A stretch of 64,000 bases of DNA from Actinoplanes sp. M2I2 (GTDB taxonomy: Bacteria; Actinomycetota; Actinomycetes; Mycobacteriales; Micromonosporaceae): assembly GCF_023544445.1 (NCBI RefSeq), contig NZ_JALPVJ010000015.1, forward strand, positions 182,037 to 246,036, in the 5' to 3' direction. Made by a program: the position numbers and the translations under genes. Of this stretch, positions 42,080-50,275 are shown one piece after another. Under the pieces are notes generated by a model. That model ran no database searches, was not told the DNA's origin, and saw nothing but the letters and a program-made list of their open reading frames with translations. Every line of letters starts with the position of its first letter. The stretch's first letter is position 1.

Positions 42080-42365
42080 TCAACCGGACCCGGCGCTGCT
42101 CCCCGCCCCCGCGAGGGCGAGCTCGCAGCCGATCGGGTGGGAACAGCGGTCGGGCGGGCCGCTGCCCGTGAACAGCCGGGCATGAACGGTGAGCGCGTCA
42201 CAACGAGGCGCAAACAGGCACCGCATCAACGGAACGCGAGTAATCGGCGCCAGGCTCGCAGGCCGCCGACAGTTGGCCCGGCCCACCGCAGACGATCAGC
42301 GTGGATTCGAGTGTGTCGTGGGTGGTCGGCACCGTTCCGGGGCTGGTCAGGGCCATACTTTTGCG

Positions 42366-42827
42366 GTGACGATTCCCCGGGCGGTCGCGGTCGTGATCGA
42401 AGGCCCGCGCGTGCTGGTGATCAAGCGGTTCCTCCGCCGGCAGTCGTCCGCGGCCTGTGTCAGGTGTGCGAACGAAGGCCGGCCCGGCCCGGACTGCCTC
42501 GGGCATCGCTATGCGGTGCTTCCGGGCGGCCACGTCGAGGACGGGGAGACCGCCGAGACGGCCGCGCTGCGCGAGCTGGCCGAGGAGACCGGGTTGCGCG
42601 CCACGATCGACCGGCAGTTGTGGGCGGGACGGCACAACGACCGCCCGGCCTTCTACTTCCTGATGGCCGACGTCGTGGGAACGCCGGTGCTGTCCGGCCC
42701 GGAAGCCGTCGAGAACGGTCCGGACAACAGCTTCGAGCTTCTGTGGGCCACCGCCGACCAGTTCGAAGAGCTGAGCCTGCATCCGCCCGACATCCACGCG
42801 GTCTTGGCGGCCCAGCTCACGCCGTGA
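42366..42827 (+). CDS. Nudix hydrolase with a cysteine-pair insertion
   Basis: The 153-residue protein has a complete Nudix box, GGHVEDGETAETAALRELAE followed by ETG, near residues 56-78. Before it lies CVRCANEGRPGPDC, a possible small zinc site. Nudix enzymes hydrolyse nucleoside-diphosphate-linked compounds; the substrate here is unknown. The start is GTG at 42366, giving TIPRAVAVVIEGPRVLVIKR at the first strand. It is bounded downstream by a bidirectional terminator at 43081-43115. Confidence 0.88.
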   Translation: MTIPRAVAVVIEGPRVLVIKRFLRRQSSAACVRCANEGRPGPDCLGHRYAVLPGGHVEDGETAETAALRELAEETGLRATIDRQLWAGRHNDRPAFYFLMADVVGTPVLSGPEAVENGPDNSFELLWATADQFEELSLHPPDIHAVLAAQLTP

Positions 42828-43212
42828 CGGCCGCCGGCGATCCGGCGGCATCCACACGCTGACAGGTCGGCGCCGGCCGCCGACCGGCAGGCGCCGCACC
42901 ACGGCGGACACCGCACCACGGACTGTCCGCACGAGACCGAGCGGGGCGCACCCGTCCGCAATCGCGAAAAGACCGCGCCCGGCAGCCCGTTCAGGGACGC
43001 AAGGACACGCCCCCAGCAAGCCACACCCCGTCCGGAAACGCGAGACGACGTCACCCAGCCGGCCGCACCCCCGGGAACGCGAAAAGAGGCCACCCGGGTC
43101 GGGCGGCCTCTTTTCAGGGTGCGTCTGACACCGCGGTCCCGCTGGGCGGGCGCGTCGAGCGTGGCGGCGACGCGCGCAGCGGGGATGTCAGGCGCTGGGT
43201 GCAGCGGGTAGG
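42828..43212. other. 385-bp intergenic region with degenerate repeats and a terminator
   Basis: No gene is seen. Three spaced, related segments start with CGCGAAAAGACC, CGCGAGACGACG and CGCGAAAAGAGG (near 42963, 43039 and 43078), the last forming the terminator hairpin. The earlier ones look like decayed copies of that hairpin arm. Confidence 0.5.
43081..43115. terminator. Bidirectional intrinsic terminator
   Basis: Perfect 11-bp stem GAAAAGAGGCC (43081-43091) with GGCCTCTTTTC (43105-43115), plus an inner CCCG/CGGG pair after one mismatch. The A/T-rich outer ends give short T-runs on both strands. It lies between the plus-strand Nudix gene and the minus-strand LPXTG gene and probably ends transcripts from both. 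Confidence 0.8.
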
Positions 43213-43794
43213 TCAGGCGCTGCGGCGGCGGCGGGTGTACCAGACCGACGCGGCACCGGCGGCGACCAGCAGGGCGCCGAGCGAGATGACCGTGCCCATC
43301 GGGGCGCCGGTCACCGGGAGGGCGCCACCGGCGCTGACGCCGCCACCGGGGGTGGCGGTGGCCGGGAGCGCGCCGCTCGGGGTGCTCGTGGTCGGCGCGG
43401 CGGACGGCGCGACCGTGTCGACGCTGGCGGTGGGCGTCGGGCCGTAGCCGGGGTTGCCCCGGGTCGGGGTGTCGGTGTCCGGAAGCTCGTCGCCCGGCGT
43501 GTCGGTGCCCGGGGTGTCGGTGTCCGGGACGTCGGTGTCCGGCGTGTCGGTGTCCGGCGTGGTGGCCGCGGTGGCGGCCGGCGCCTTGGTGCCCGGCGTG
43601 CCGTAGCCACCCTGCCCGCGGGTGGGGGCCTCGTCGGTGGCGTCCGGCTCGCCGTACCCGGTGGCGGCGACGACCGGCACGGCCCGCTCGATGGTGGCCT
43701 CGGAGGCCAGGGCCGGGGAGACACCCAGCGCGAGAGCGGCGGAGAGGCCGACGGCAGGCAGGCCGACGGCGACGATCCGGCTGATTGAGCTCAT
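43213..43794 (-). CDS. LPXTG cell-wall-anchored protein
   Basis: The 193-residue protein has a signal peptide (VGLPAVGLSAALALGVSPAL then ALASEA), a low-complexity middle with repeated DTDTP/DTDVP units and Pro/Thr/Gly runs, and a sorting signal LPVTG followed by a hydrophobic helix (MGTVISLGALLVAAGAASVW) and TRRRRSA tail. It should be linked to the cell wall by a sortase; no sortase gene is in the window. There is no folded domain, so it may act as a spacer or surface polymer. The acidic repeats could bind cations (speculative). Confidence 0.88.
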   Translation of the reverse strand: MSSISRIVAVGLPAVGLSAALALGVSPALASEATIERAVPVVAATGYGEPDATDEAPTRGQGGYGTPGTKAPAATAATTPDTDTPDTDVPDTDTPGTDTPGDELPDTDTPTRGNPGYGPTPTASVDTVAPSAAPTTSTPSGALPATATPGGGVSAGGALPVTGAPMGTVISLGALLVAAGAASVWYTRRRRSA

Positions 43795-43889
43795 GAGGAG
43801 TAATCCATTCCTGTTGCGGTGTTCTCAGGTCCGGTGGGGAGCTTAGCGGCAAATGCCCGATTTACCCGTTAACCGCCCTCGGCGGGTCA

Positions 43890-44354
43890 TCATCCCGGAA
43901 GACCACCGAAACGGTGACTCCGGGACAGATGGGACAAAGTGATCATTTTCCCCTCGAACCCGGGGTCGGCCGCGAACAGACCTCCGCTGTACGGCGCTTG
44001 GAGCTGCACACTCGCCCCGGAGTCGAGATAGACCGACACGACCGTCCGGCCACCACGCCGCTCCGCGCGCAGGTCGACGACCTCGTTCCAGGGCGCGACG
44101 CCGCCATGGAAGATCGAGACCGTACGGATGCCCCGCGCGCTGATCTGGGTGCCGGTCATCCGCCCCACCAGCAGCCCGATCAGCGCCCCGGGGACCACCG
44201 GCCCGGCCAGCGCCGCCACCCACAGCGGGCCGGGCGGCGCGAGCACCATGGTGATCAGCACCACCCCGAGGGCGACGAGCGAGCCGAGGTAGAGACCCCG
44301 CCCGAGGGCTTGTCGACAGGTGGGCCGGAAGGTCGCCGGCGATGCATCTTCCAT
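43890..44354 (-). CDS. Membrane protein with PH-like domain
   Basis: This 154-residue protein has two membrane helices (LYLGSLVALGVVLITMVLAP and WVAALAGPVVPGALIGLLVG, about residues 22-65) followed by a ~75-residue domain (SARGIRTVSIFHGGVAPWNE, VDLRAERRGGRTVVSVYLDS) that resembles bacterial PH domains. Function unknown. The ATG at 44354 follows ACAGGGGC. It is divergent to msrB by 65 bp. Confidence 0.7.
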   Translation of the reverse strand: MEDASPATFRPTCRQALGRGLYLGSLVALGVVLITMVLAPPGPLWVAALAGPVVPGALIGLLVGRMTGTQISARGIRTVSIFHGGVAPWNEVVDLRAERRGGRTVVSVYLDSGASVQLQAPYSGGLFAADPGFEGKMITLSHLSRSHRFGGLPG

Positions 44355-44419
44355 GCCCCTGTTCAACGACCGACACGAAGTACTCCGGCCACACGGGGAG
44401 TGCGACGTACTTTTGGTGC

Positions 44420-44830
44420 ATGGCACTGAACGAGACCACCCTGCCCACCACCGAGGAGCAGTGGCGCGTGCGCCTCTCTCCCGACGAGTTCCGGGTCCTG
44501 CGCCAGGCCGGCACCGAGGCGCCCTGGTCCGGCGAATACGTCGACACCAAGACCGAGGGCACGTACGAGTGCCGCGCGTGTGGCGCCGCCCTCTACCCCA
44601 GCGACTACAAGTTCGACTCGCACTGCGGCTGGCCGTCGTTCGACGACGCCATCCCGGGGGCGGTCAAGGAGATCAACGACCACTCCCACGGCATGGTCCG
44701 GACGGAGATCCGCTGCGCGCGCTGCGACTCCCACCTCGGCCACGTCTTCCGGGGTGAGCACATGACGGCGAAGAACACCCGTCACTGCGTCAACAGCCTC
44801 TCGATCAAGCTGGACCCCAAGGACGCCTGA
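44420..44830 (+). CDS. msrB: Peptide-methionine (R)-S-oxide reductase
   Basis: The 136-residue MsrB repairs oxidised methionine. It has zinc pairs YECRACGAAL and IRCARCDSHLGHVF, the HCGWPSFDDAI segment, and the catalytic RHCVNSLSIKL near residue 126. The His and Cys follow the usual RxCxN pattern. Start at 44420 (ATG). A 10-bp hairpin terminator follows at 44842-44871. Confidence 0.96.
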   Translation: MALNETTLPTTEEQWRVRLSPDEFRVLRQAGTEAPWSGEYVDTKTEGTYECRACGAALYPSDYKFDSHCGWPSFDDAIPGAVKEINDHSHGMVRTEIRCARCDSHLGHVFRGEHMTAKNTRHCVNSLSIKLDPKDA

Positions 44831-44841
44831 CGCGCCGACGC

Positions 44842-44871
44842 CACCGGCACCACCTCGTGCGGGTGCCGGTG
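44842..44871 (+). terminator. 10-bp hairpin after msrB
   Basis: Perfect arms CACCGGCACC (44842-44851) and GGTGCCGGTG (44862-44871) with a 10-base loop, 11 bp after the msrB stop. There is no T-run, as usual for this GC level. Confidence 0.6.
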
Positions 44872-44918
44872 AGCGGTTCCGAGGGCGATCGGAACACCGC
44901 GGGCCTAGCGTCGGCCCC

Positions 44919-45113
44919 ATGGACTACCAGATCTCGGTCAAGTGCGAACAACTCGCCGAATGGTATGTGCGGGTGAAGGGCATCGCCGACGCCCACCACG
45001 GCCACGCCACCGGCGACCATCTGAAGGCCATCGCGGACGAGATCCGCGACGTGGTCCCGCCGGAGTGGTGGGTCAGCCAGCCGCAACCGCTCGACAACCG
45101 CGTCCGCAGTTAG
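44919..45113 (+). CDS. Small hypothetical protein
   Basis: The 64-residue protein begins MDYQISVKCEQLAEWYVRVK and contains AHHGHATGDHLKAIADEIRD and PPEWWVSQPQPL. It is acidic and helical in appearance, with several His residues and no signal or membrane segment. No family recognised. The codon pattern is typical of the neighbourhood, which supports a real gene. It ends 5 bp before a dispersed repeat (45119-45244). Confidence 0.5.
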   Translation: MDYQISVKCEQLAEWYVRVKGIADAHHGHATGDHLKAIADEIRDVVPPEWWVSQPQPLDNRVRS

Positions 45114-45118
45114 ATCTG

Positions 45119-45244
45119 AGCGCGACCACTCCCGCACGTCGCCGTGGCGGGGTGAGCGTTCTGGGCGCGCAGCGCCCTGCTCGCCGCGCCGCGGCCCTCG
45201 GCGGGAGCAGCGATCCGTACGCTCCACCCGGCTACGACCTCAGG
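45119..45244 (-). repeat. Dispersed 126-bp repeat, copy B
   Basis: The reverse complement matches 41954-42079 along its length with scattered differences and small indels, including identical CCGTACG and GAGCAGCGATCC blocks. The two copies are 3.0 kb apart in opposite orientation, flanking the Nudix-to-msrB segment. Confidence 0.75.
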
Positions 45245-45301
45245 TGTTGATCTCGCCGTTCGGGGATCTCGGCCGGCGGCCCGGCGGTTTATGGTCGACG
45301 C

Positions 45302-46327
45302 ATGCCGAAAGCCGCAGCGGAACTCATCGAGATTGCCGGCCACGAGGTGCGGCTGACCAGCCCGGACAAGGTGATGTTCCCGCAGCGGGGCTACACCAAG
45401 CGGGACGTCTTCGACTACTACCGGTCGGTCGGTGACGGCATCATGCGCGCGCTGCGCGACCGGCCGACGACGCTGCAGCGCTTCCCCGACGGCATCGAGG
45501 GCGAGACGTTCTTCCAGAAACGCATCCCCACCCGCGGAGTGCCCGACTGGATCAAGACCGCGCAGATCACCTTCCCGAGCATGCGTACGGCGGTGGAGCT
45601 GTGCCCGGCCGACCTGGCTCACGTGGCCTGGGCCGCCCAGATGGGCACCGTGGTGTTCCATCCGTGGCCGGTGCGCGCCGGCGCGCCCGACAACCCCGAC
45701 GAGCTGCGCATCGACCTCGACCCGCAGCCCGGCAACTCGTTCGCCGACGTGGTGGCCACGGCGGGGGTGCTGCACGAGGTGCTCGACGACCTGGGCTGGG
45801 CCGGCTTCCCCAAGACGTCCGGCGGCCGGGGCGTGCACGTGTACGTCCGCATCGCGCCGCAGTGGTCCTTCGTCGAGGTCCGCCGGGCCGCGATCGCCCT
45901 GGCCCGCGAGGCCGAACGCCGCCGCCCCGAGCTGATCACCACGGCCTGGTGGAAGGAGGAGCGGGGCGAACGGGTCTTCCTGGACTTCAACCAGATGGCC
46001 CGCGACCGCACGATCACCTGCGCCTATTCGCTGCGGGCCAACGCCCGGGCCACCGCGTCGGCCCCGGTCACCTGGGCCGAGCTGCCCGACGTCGAGCCCG
46101 ACGACTTCGACCTGCGCACCCTGCCGAAGCGCTTCGCCGAGGTGGGCGACCCGCACGCCGCCATCGACGACGTGGCCCACGACCTGACGCCGCTGCTCGA
46201 GTGGGTCGAACGCGACGAGAAGAACGGCCAGGGCGACATGCCCTATCCACCCGACCACCCGAAGATGCCCGGCGAGCCGCCCCGGGTCCAGCCCAGCCGC
46301 AAGAACGCCGCGAACTGGGACGCGTAG
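45302..46327 (+). CDS. Stand-alone LigD polymerase (primase-polymerase) domain protein
   Basis: This 341-residue archaeo-eukaryotic primase-type polymerase corresponds to the POL domain of LigD without nuclease or ligase domains. Motifs: VMFPQRGYTKRDVFDYYRSV near 24-43, ELRIDLDPQPGNSF with the two catalytic Asp residues near 138, KTSGGRGVHVYV near 172, and WWKEERGERVFLDFNQMARD near 219-238 with the third Asp. Such enzymes fill gaps during non-homologous end joining or base excision repair. An ATP ligase gene (49190-50257) lies 2.9 kb away. No ku gene is in the window. Confidence 0.93.
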   Translation: MPKAAAELIEIAGHEVRLTSPDKVMFPQRGYTKRDVFDYYRSVGDGIMRALRDRPTTLQRFPDGIEGETFFQKRIPTRGVPDWIKTAQITFPSMRTAVELCPADLAHVAWAAQMGTVVFHPWPVRAGAPDNPDELRIDLDPQPGNSFADVVATAGVLHEVLDDLGWAGFPKTSGGRGVHVYVRIAPQWSFVEVRRAAIALAREAERRRPELITTAWWKEERGERVFLDFNQMARDRTITCAYSLRANARATASAPVTWAELPDVEPDDFDLRTLPKRFAEVGDPHAAIDDVAHDLTPLLEWVERDEKNGQGDMPYPPDHPKMPGEPPRVQPSRKNAANWDA

Positions 46328-46330
46328 TTC

Positions 46331-46435
46331 TCATCGGGGCCGGTGTGGCCGGTCCAGCTCGTCGAAGAGCGCCGCCGCCCGCTCGGCGCTGTGGGCGGCT
46401 CGGTGGCGTTCCCCGGGCCCGGTGACGGCCGGCAT
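46331..46435 (-). CDS. Possible 34-codon ORF coupled to GNAT
   Basis: ATG at 46435 overlaps the GNAT stop in TGATG. The frame reads MPAVTGPGERHRAAHSAERA and ends FDELDRPHRPR before TGA at 46331. It is basic and unremarkable. Only the coupling supports it, and it may be noncoding. Confidence 0.25.
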   Translation of the reverse strand: MPAVTGPGERHRAAHSAERAAALFDELDRPHRPR

Positions 46436-46896
46436 CAGAGGGCGAGCTTCAGGCCTTCGTGGGAGGCGGTGAAGCCCAGCCCGGCGTAGAAGCGGTGGGC
46501 GTCCTCGCGACGCTTGTCGGTCGTCAGCTGGGCGATCCGGCAGCCGCGCTCGCGGGCGCGCGTCAAGGCGTACCGCATCAGCTCGCGGCCCAGGCCGGCG
46601 CCGCGACGGTCGGCCCGCACCCGGACGGCCTCGATCGTCAGGCGACGGGCGCCGTGGCGGCTCAGGCCGGGCGTGAAGGTCAGCTGACACGTGCCGACGA
46701 CCTCGCCGTCGTCGTCGGCGACGATCAGTTCGTTGTTCGGGTCGGCGTCGATCTCCTCGAAGGCGGCCCAGATCGCCGCGTCCACGTCCTCGGCCACCGG
46801 CGCGTCCCCGAAACCACGGTCACGGCTGATGTCGTCGTCGGCCAGCAGCTGGAGCACGGCGGGGACATCGGCCCGGGCCGCGGTGCGGAACTTCAT
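46435..46896 (-). CDS. GNAT-family acetyltransferase
   Basis: The 153-residue protein has MKFRTAARADVPAVLQLLAD at the N-terminus, the acetyl-CoA loop EAVRVRADRRGAGLGRELMR near 90-109 and TTDKRREDAHRFYAGLGFTA near 124-143. The pattern matches amino-acid or small-molecule GNATs. It diverges from the K+ channel gene by 108 bp. Confidence 0.9.
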   Translation of the reverse strand: MKFRTAARADVPAVLQLLADDDISRDRGFGDAPVAEDVDAAIWAAFEEIDADPNNELIVADDDGEVVGTCQLTFTPGLSRHGARRLTIEAVRVRADRRGAGLGRELMRYALTRARERGCRIAQLTTDKRREDAHRFYAGLGFTASHEGLKLAL

Positions 46897-47004
46897 CGCG
46901 GCAGTCTCTCATCGCCGGTCGGCGCCTGTCATCGCCGGTCATCGTCGGGGAATTCTGTCCGAGAGGACCTACGCCGGGGAGCGCGGCTCAGGCACCATGT
47001 CGCC

Positions 47005-47463
47005 ATGAAGGAGCTGTTCAAGCCGTTCTACCGGGTGTACCGCGGGATCGTGTGGCTGGCCAACTCGCCCGGCACGCTGATCCTCGCGTACGCCATCCTC
47101 ATCGTCGTCTGTGGCGTGCTCTACCACTTCTTCGAGAAGGAACAGTCGATCGGCGACGCGATCTGGTGGGCCGTCGTGACGGCGTCGACCGTCGGGTACG
47201 GCGACATCTCACCCGAGACGTGGCAGGCCCGGGTGCTGGCCGGCGTGCTGATCTCGATCATGGTGCTGGTGGTCATTCCGTTGATCACCGCGCACTTCGC
47301 CAGCAAGCTGATCGTCGACTCGGACGCGTTCCACCACGAGGAGCAGGAGGAGCTCAAGGCCAACCTGCGCCAGGTGCGCGCCCTGCTGGAGGCCATGGCC
47401 GAGCGCGACGGCATCACTTTGCCGGACAGCGCAGCCCCTCCTGCGGCACCTTCAGATCGATGA
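47005..47463 (+). CDS. Two-span potassium channel (Kcs/ion_trans_2 type)
   Basis: This 152-residue protein has helix 1 (TLILAYAILIVVCGVLYHFF, ~25-44), a pore loop WWAVVTASTVGYGDISPETW with the potassium filter TVGYGD near residue 66, helix 2 (VLAGVLISIMVLVVIPLITA, ~78-97) and a C-terminal coiled-coil-like acidic helix (EEQEELKANLRQVRALLEAM). It should form a tetrameric K+ channel. No RCK/TrkA domain is attached. Its last 50 bp overlap the end of the convergent lipoprotein gene. Confidence 0.9.
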   Translation: MKELFKPFYRVYRGIVWLANSPGTLILAYAILIVVCGVLYHFFEKEQSIGDAIWWAVVTASTVGYGDISPETWQARVLAGVLISIMVLVVIPLITAHFASKLIVDSDAFHHEEQEELKANLRQVRALLEAMAERDGITLPDSAAPPAAPSDR

Positions 47464-48976
47464 GGTAACCGTCGACCGCCTTCACGATGCAGGACGTGCT
47501 CGGGTAGGCCGTGTGGCCCTCACCCTCCCAGGTCAGCACCTGCCCGACGCCCAGCATCGAGGCCAGGTCGGCCGTGTTCTCGTACGGCGTGGCCGGGTCG
47601 CCGGTCGTGCCGACCACCACGATCGGCGGCGCGCCGGAGGCCGCCCCGGCCGGGTAGGGGTCGCGCTGGCCGGGCCACACCGCGCAGGGCAGCATGCCGA
47701 TCGCGAGCGCCGCCCCGAACAACGGATATTTCTGGCGCCACTCGCCCTGCAGCCGGCGCACCTCGTCGATCGATGGCGCGTCCTCGGTGTCGGCGCAGTT
47801 GACCGCCAGGTTGGCGTCGAACAGGTTGCTGTAGGTGCCGTCGGGCTTGCGCTCGGCGTATTGGTCGGCCAGCACGAACACGCCCTTGGCGTTGCCCTGC
47901 CGGAGCTCGGCGATCGCGTCGGCCAGCTTGGCCCAGCCCGACTCCGTGTAGAGCGACGAGATGACCGCCGTGAAGATCCAGCCCTGGGTCGCCTTGCGCC
48001 CGTCCGTGCCCGCGACCGGCTTGGTGGCCGCGGCCGTGAGCGCGTCGGTCACCGCCTTGCGGGCGTCGGCCGCGATCGGGCACTTGTCGGTCGTCGCCTT
48101 GCACCAGTTGGTGAAGTTGGTGAACGCCCGCTCGAAGCCCTTGGCCTGCGTCTCGGAACCCTCGACGAAGTTCTGCTTGGGGTCGACCGCGCCGTCGAGC
48201 ACCATCGCCCGCACCTTGGTCGGGAAGAGCTGGGCGTAGGTGGCGCCGAGCAGCGTGCCGTAGGAGTAGCCGAGGTAGCTCATCTTGTCGTCACCGACGG
48301 CCTCGCGCAGCGAATCCATGTCGTGCGCGGCCTGCTCGGTCGAGAACAACGGCAGCTGGTCGCCGTACTTGGCGCCGCAGTCGCTCGCGACCTTCTTGTT
48401 GAGCGCGACGAGCTTGTCGAACTCGGCCTGGCTCGTCGGGTCGGGCGGGGCGCTGAAGCTCTGGTCCTGGTCGGTGGGCGAGATGCACTTGACCGGGTCG
48501 GAACGACCGACGCCGCGGGGGTCGAACCCGATGATGTCGAACTTGTTGGTGATCTCGGTGGGCAGACCACCGAACGCCTCGCCGAACGACAAGTAGACCG
48601 CGGTCTCGACGCCGGAGCCACCCGGACCGCCCGGGTTGAGCAGCAGCGAGCCGATGCGGCCCTGCTGCTTGGACGACCGGATGCGGATCATGGCGATCGA
48701 GTAGGTCTCGCCGTTGTTCTGATCTTTCCAGTCGCGCGGCACGCTGACCTTGGCACAGTCGTAGGTCATGCCGGGCGCGCTCTGACCGACGAGCTGCTGC
48801 GGCACCTCAGGGCAGGGACGCCAGTCGGCGGTGCCGCTCGCGGCCGGGGCGCCCGAGGACGTCACCGGGCCGGCCTCGCTCGACCCGTTGGGCGCGAACG
48901 CAGGCACAGTGCACCCGGCTGCGACGGTCAGGACCGCGGCGAGGACGGCGATCACCGAGCGGGAGCGACGCTGCAC
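47414..48976 (-). CDS. Alpha/beta-hydrolase lipoprotein, TAP-like (tripeptidyl aminopeptidase family)
   Basis: The 520-residue protein has a lipoprotein signal (VIAVLAAVLTVAAGC), an alpha/beta-hydrolase core with oxyanion region LLLNPGGPGGSGVETAVYLS, the nucleophile motif YLGYSYGTLLGATYA (GxSxG) and a C-terminal TAP-like domain with VVGTTGDPATPYENTA and WEGEGHTAYPSTSC providing Asp and His. It matches SlpD/SlpE-type actinobacterial extracellular aminopeptidases. GTG at 48976 is chosen with GAAAGG upstream; an earlier in-frame GTG/ATG would hide the signal peptide. It overlaps the K+ channel gene tail to tail. Confidence 0.92.
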   Translation of the reverse strand: MQRRSRSVIAVLAAVLTVAAGCTVPAFAPNGSSEAGPVTSSGAPAASGTADWRPCPEVPQQLVGQSAPGMTYDCAKVSVPRDWKDQNNGETYSIAMIRIRSSKQQGRIGSLLLNPGGPGGSGVETAVYLSFGEAFGGLPTEITNKFDIIGFDPRGVGRSDPVKCISPTDQDQSFSAPPDPTSQAEFDKLVALNKKVASDCGAKYGDQLPLFSTEQAAHDMDSLREAVGDDKMSYLGYSYGTLLGATYAQLFPTKVRAMVLDGAVDPKQNFVEGSETQAKGFERAFTNFTNWCKATTDKCPIAADARKAVTDALTAAATKPVAGTDGRKATQGWIFTAVISSLYTESGWAKLADAIAELRQGNAKGVFVLADQYAERKPDGTYSNLFDANLAVNCADTEDAPSIDEVRRLQGEWRQKYPLFGAALAIGMLPCAVWPGQRDPYPAGAASGAPPIVVVGTTGDPATPYENTADLASMLGVGQVLTWEGEGHTAYPSTSCIVKAVDGYLIDLKVPQEGLRCPAK

Positions 48977-49073
48977 GTTGCTGACCTTTCGACGGCGGGT
49001 TGCTTCGGAAAGGCTAACCGGTCCGTCTGACAAGACTCTGTCAGCGGCCGATCCGGCGGACCGTCCGCGACGG

Positions 49074-49202
49074 CTCAGCGGCCGGCCCGCCGCCGGCTCA
49101 GCGGCCGGCCCGCCGCCGGCTCAGCGGCCGGCCCGCCGCCGGCTCAGCGGCTGGTCCGCCGTCGGCTCAGCGGCTGGTCCGCCGTCGGCTCAGCGGCTGG
49201 TC
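49074..49202. repeat. 23-bp tandem repeat at the 3' end of ligC
   Basis: Five full units beginning at 49074, 49097, 49120, 49143 and 49166 plus a partial unit from 49189. The first three read CTCAGCGGCCGGCCCGCCGC+CGG; the last two have CTGGTCCGCCGTCGG. The final partial unit includes the ligC stop codon and its last codons, so the array seems to have grown from the gene end. Confidence 0.9.
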
Positions 49203-50257
49203 AGGACCTCGGCCAGGTTGAACTGCACCGGGCGTTCCAGCTGCTCGTAGGTGCAGGTGTGCGGGTCGCGGTCGGGCCGCCACCGCTCGAACTGGGCGGT
49301 GTGCCGGAACCGCAGACCCTCCATGTAGTCGTAGCGGACCTCGACCACACGCTCCGGCCGCAGCGGCGTGAACGACAGGTCCTTGCCGTTGTTCCACCGG
49401 CTGACCTCGTTCTTGCGCGGGGTGCGCTCGCCCTCGAGGTGGGCGGCCCAGTTCCACGGGTGGCCCTCGAACTCGGTGACCAGCGGCTGCAGCTCGGCGA
49501 AGAGCTCCTCCCGTACGGCGATCGGGAACGCCCCGATGACCCCGACCGACACCAGCACGTCGCGCTCGTCGTAGAGCCCGAGCAGCAGCGAGCCGATCCG
49601 ATCGTCGGCGGACTTGTGCACCCGGTAGCCGGCCACCACGCAGTCGGCCGTGCGCTTGTGCTTGATCTTGGTCATGACCCGCTTGTCGGGCTGGTACAGA
49701 AGCTCCCGCTGCTTGGCGATGAGCCCGTCGAGCCCAGCCCCCTCGAACTCGGCGAACCACCGGGTGGCCGTCTCGAGATCATCGGTCGCCGGAGTCACGT
49801 AGACCGGGGGCTTGGCCTCCTTGAGCACCTCGAGCAGGCGCGCACGACGCTCGCCGAACGGCACCTCGGTCAGATCCTCGTCGCCGATCGCCAGCAGGTC
49901 GAAGGCCACGAAACTGGCCGGCGTCTGCTCGCTGAGCAGCTTGACCCGGCTCGCGGCGGGGTGGATACGCTGCTGGAGAGCCTCGAAGTCGAGGCTGTTA
50001 CGCGCGGTGTCGGCCACGATGACCTCACCGTCGATCACCACCCGCTCGGGGAAATTGGCCAGCACGGCCTCGACGACCTCGGGGAAGTAGCGCGTCATCG
50101 GCTTCTCGTTGCGGCTGCCGATCTCCACCTCGTCGCCGTCCCGGAAGATGATCGACCGGAACCCGTCCCACTTGGGCTCGTAGACCTGCCCCGGCGGGAT
50201 CTCGGCGACGGGCTTGGCGAGCATCGGCTTGACCGGCGGGTTGATCGGCAGTTCCAT
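49190..50257 (-). CDS. ligC: ATP-dependent DNA ligase, LigC type
   Basis: This 355-residue protein has the nucleotidyltransferase motif I EPKWDGFRSIIFRDG with the adenylated Lys near residue 29, motif Ia/III segments IDGEVIVADTARNSLDFEAL and FVAFDLLAIGDEDL, motif IV GLDGLIAKQRELLYQPDKR, motif V MTKIKHKRTADCVVAGYRVH, and an OB-fold C-terminal domain. Size matches mycobacterial LigC. It joins DNA ends or nicks and is a natural partner for the LigD-type polymerase at 45.3 kb. The start is ATG at 50257. The last codons and stop lie within a 23-bp tandem array. Confidence 0.93.
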   Translation of the reverse strand: MELPINPPVKPMLAKPVAEIPPGQVYEPKWDGFRSIIFRDGDEVEIGSRNEKPMTRYFPEVVEAVLANFPERVVIDGEVIVADTARNSLDFEALQQRIHPAASRVKLLSEQTPASFVAFDLLAIGDEDLTEVPFGERRARLLEVLKEAKPPVYVTPATDDLETATRWFAEFEGAGLDGLIAKQRELLYQPDKRVMTKIKHKRTADCVVAGYRVHKSADDRIGSLLLGLYDERDVLVSVGVIGAFPIAVREELFAELQPLVTEFEGHPWNWAAHLEGERTPRKNEVSRWNNGKDLSFTPLRPERVVEVRYDYMEGLRFRHTAQFERWRPDRDPHTCTYEQLERPVQFNLAEVLTSR

Positions 50258-50275
50258 GCCGCCAGTCTGCCAACA

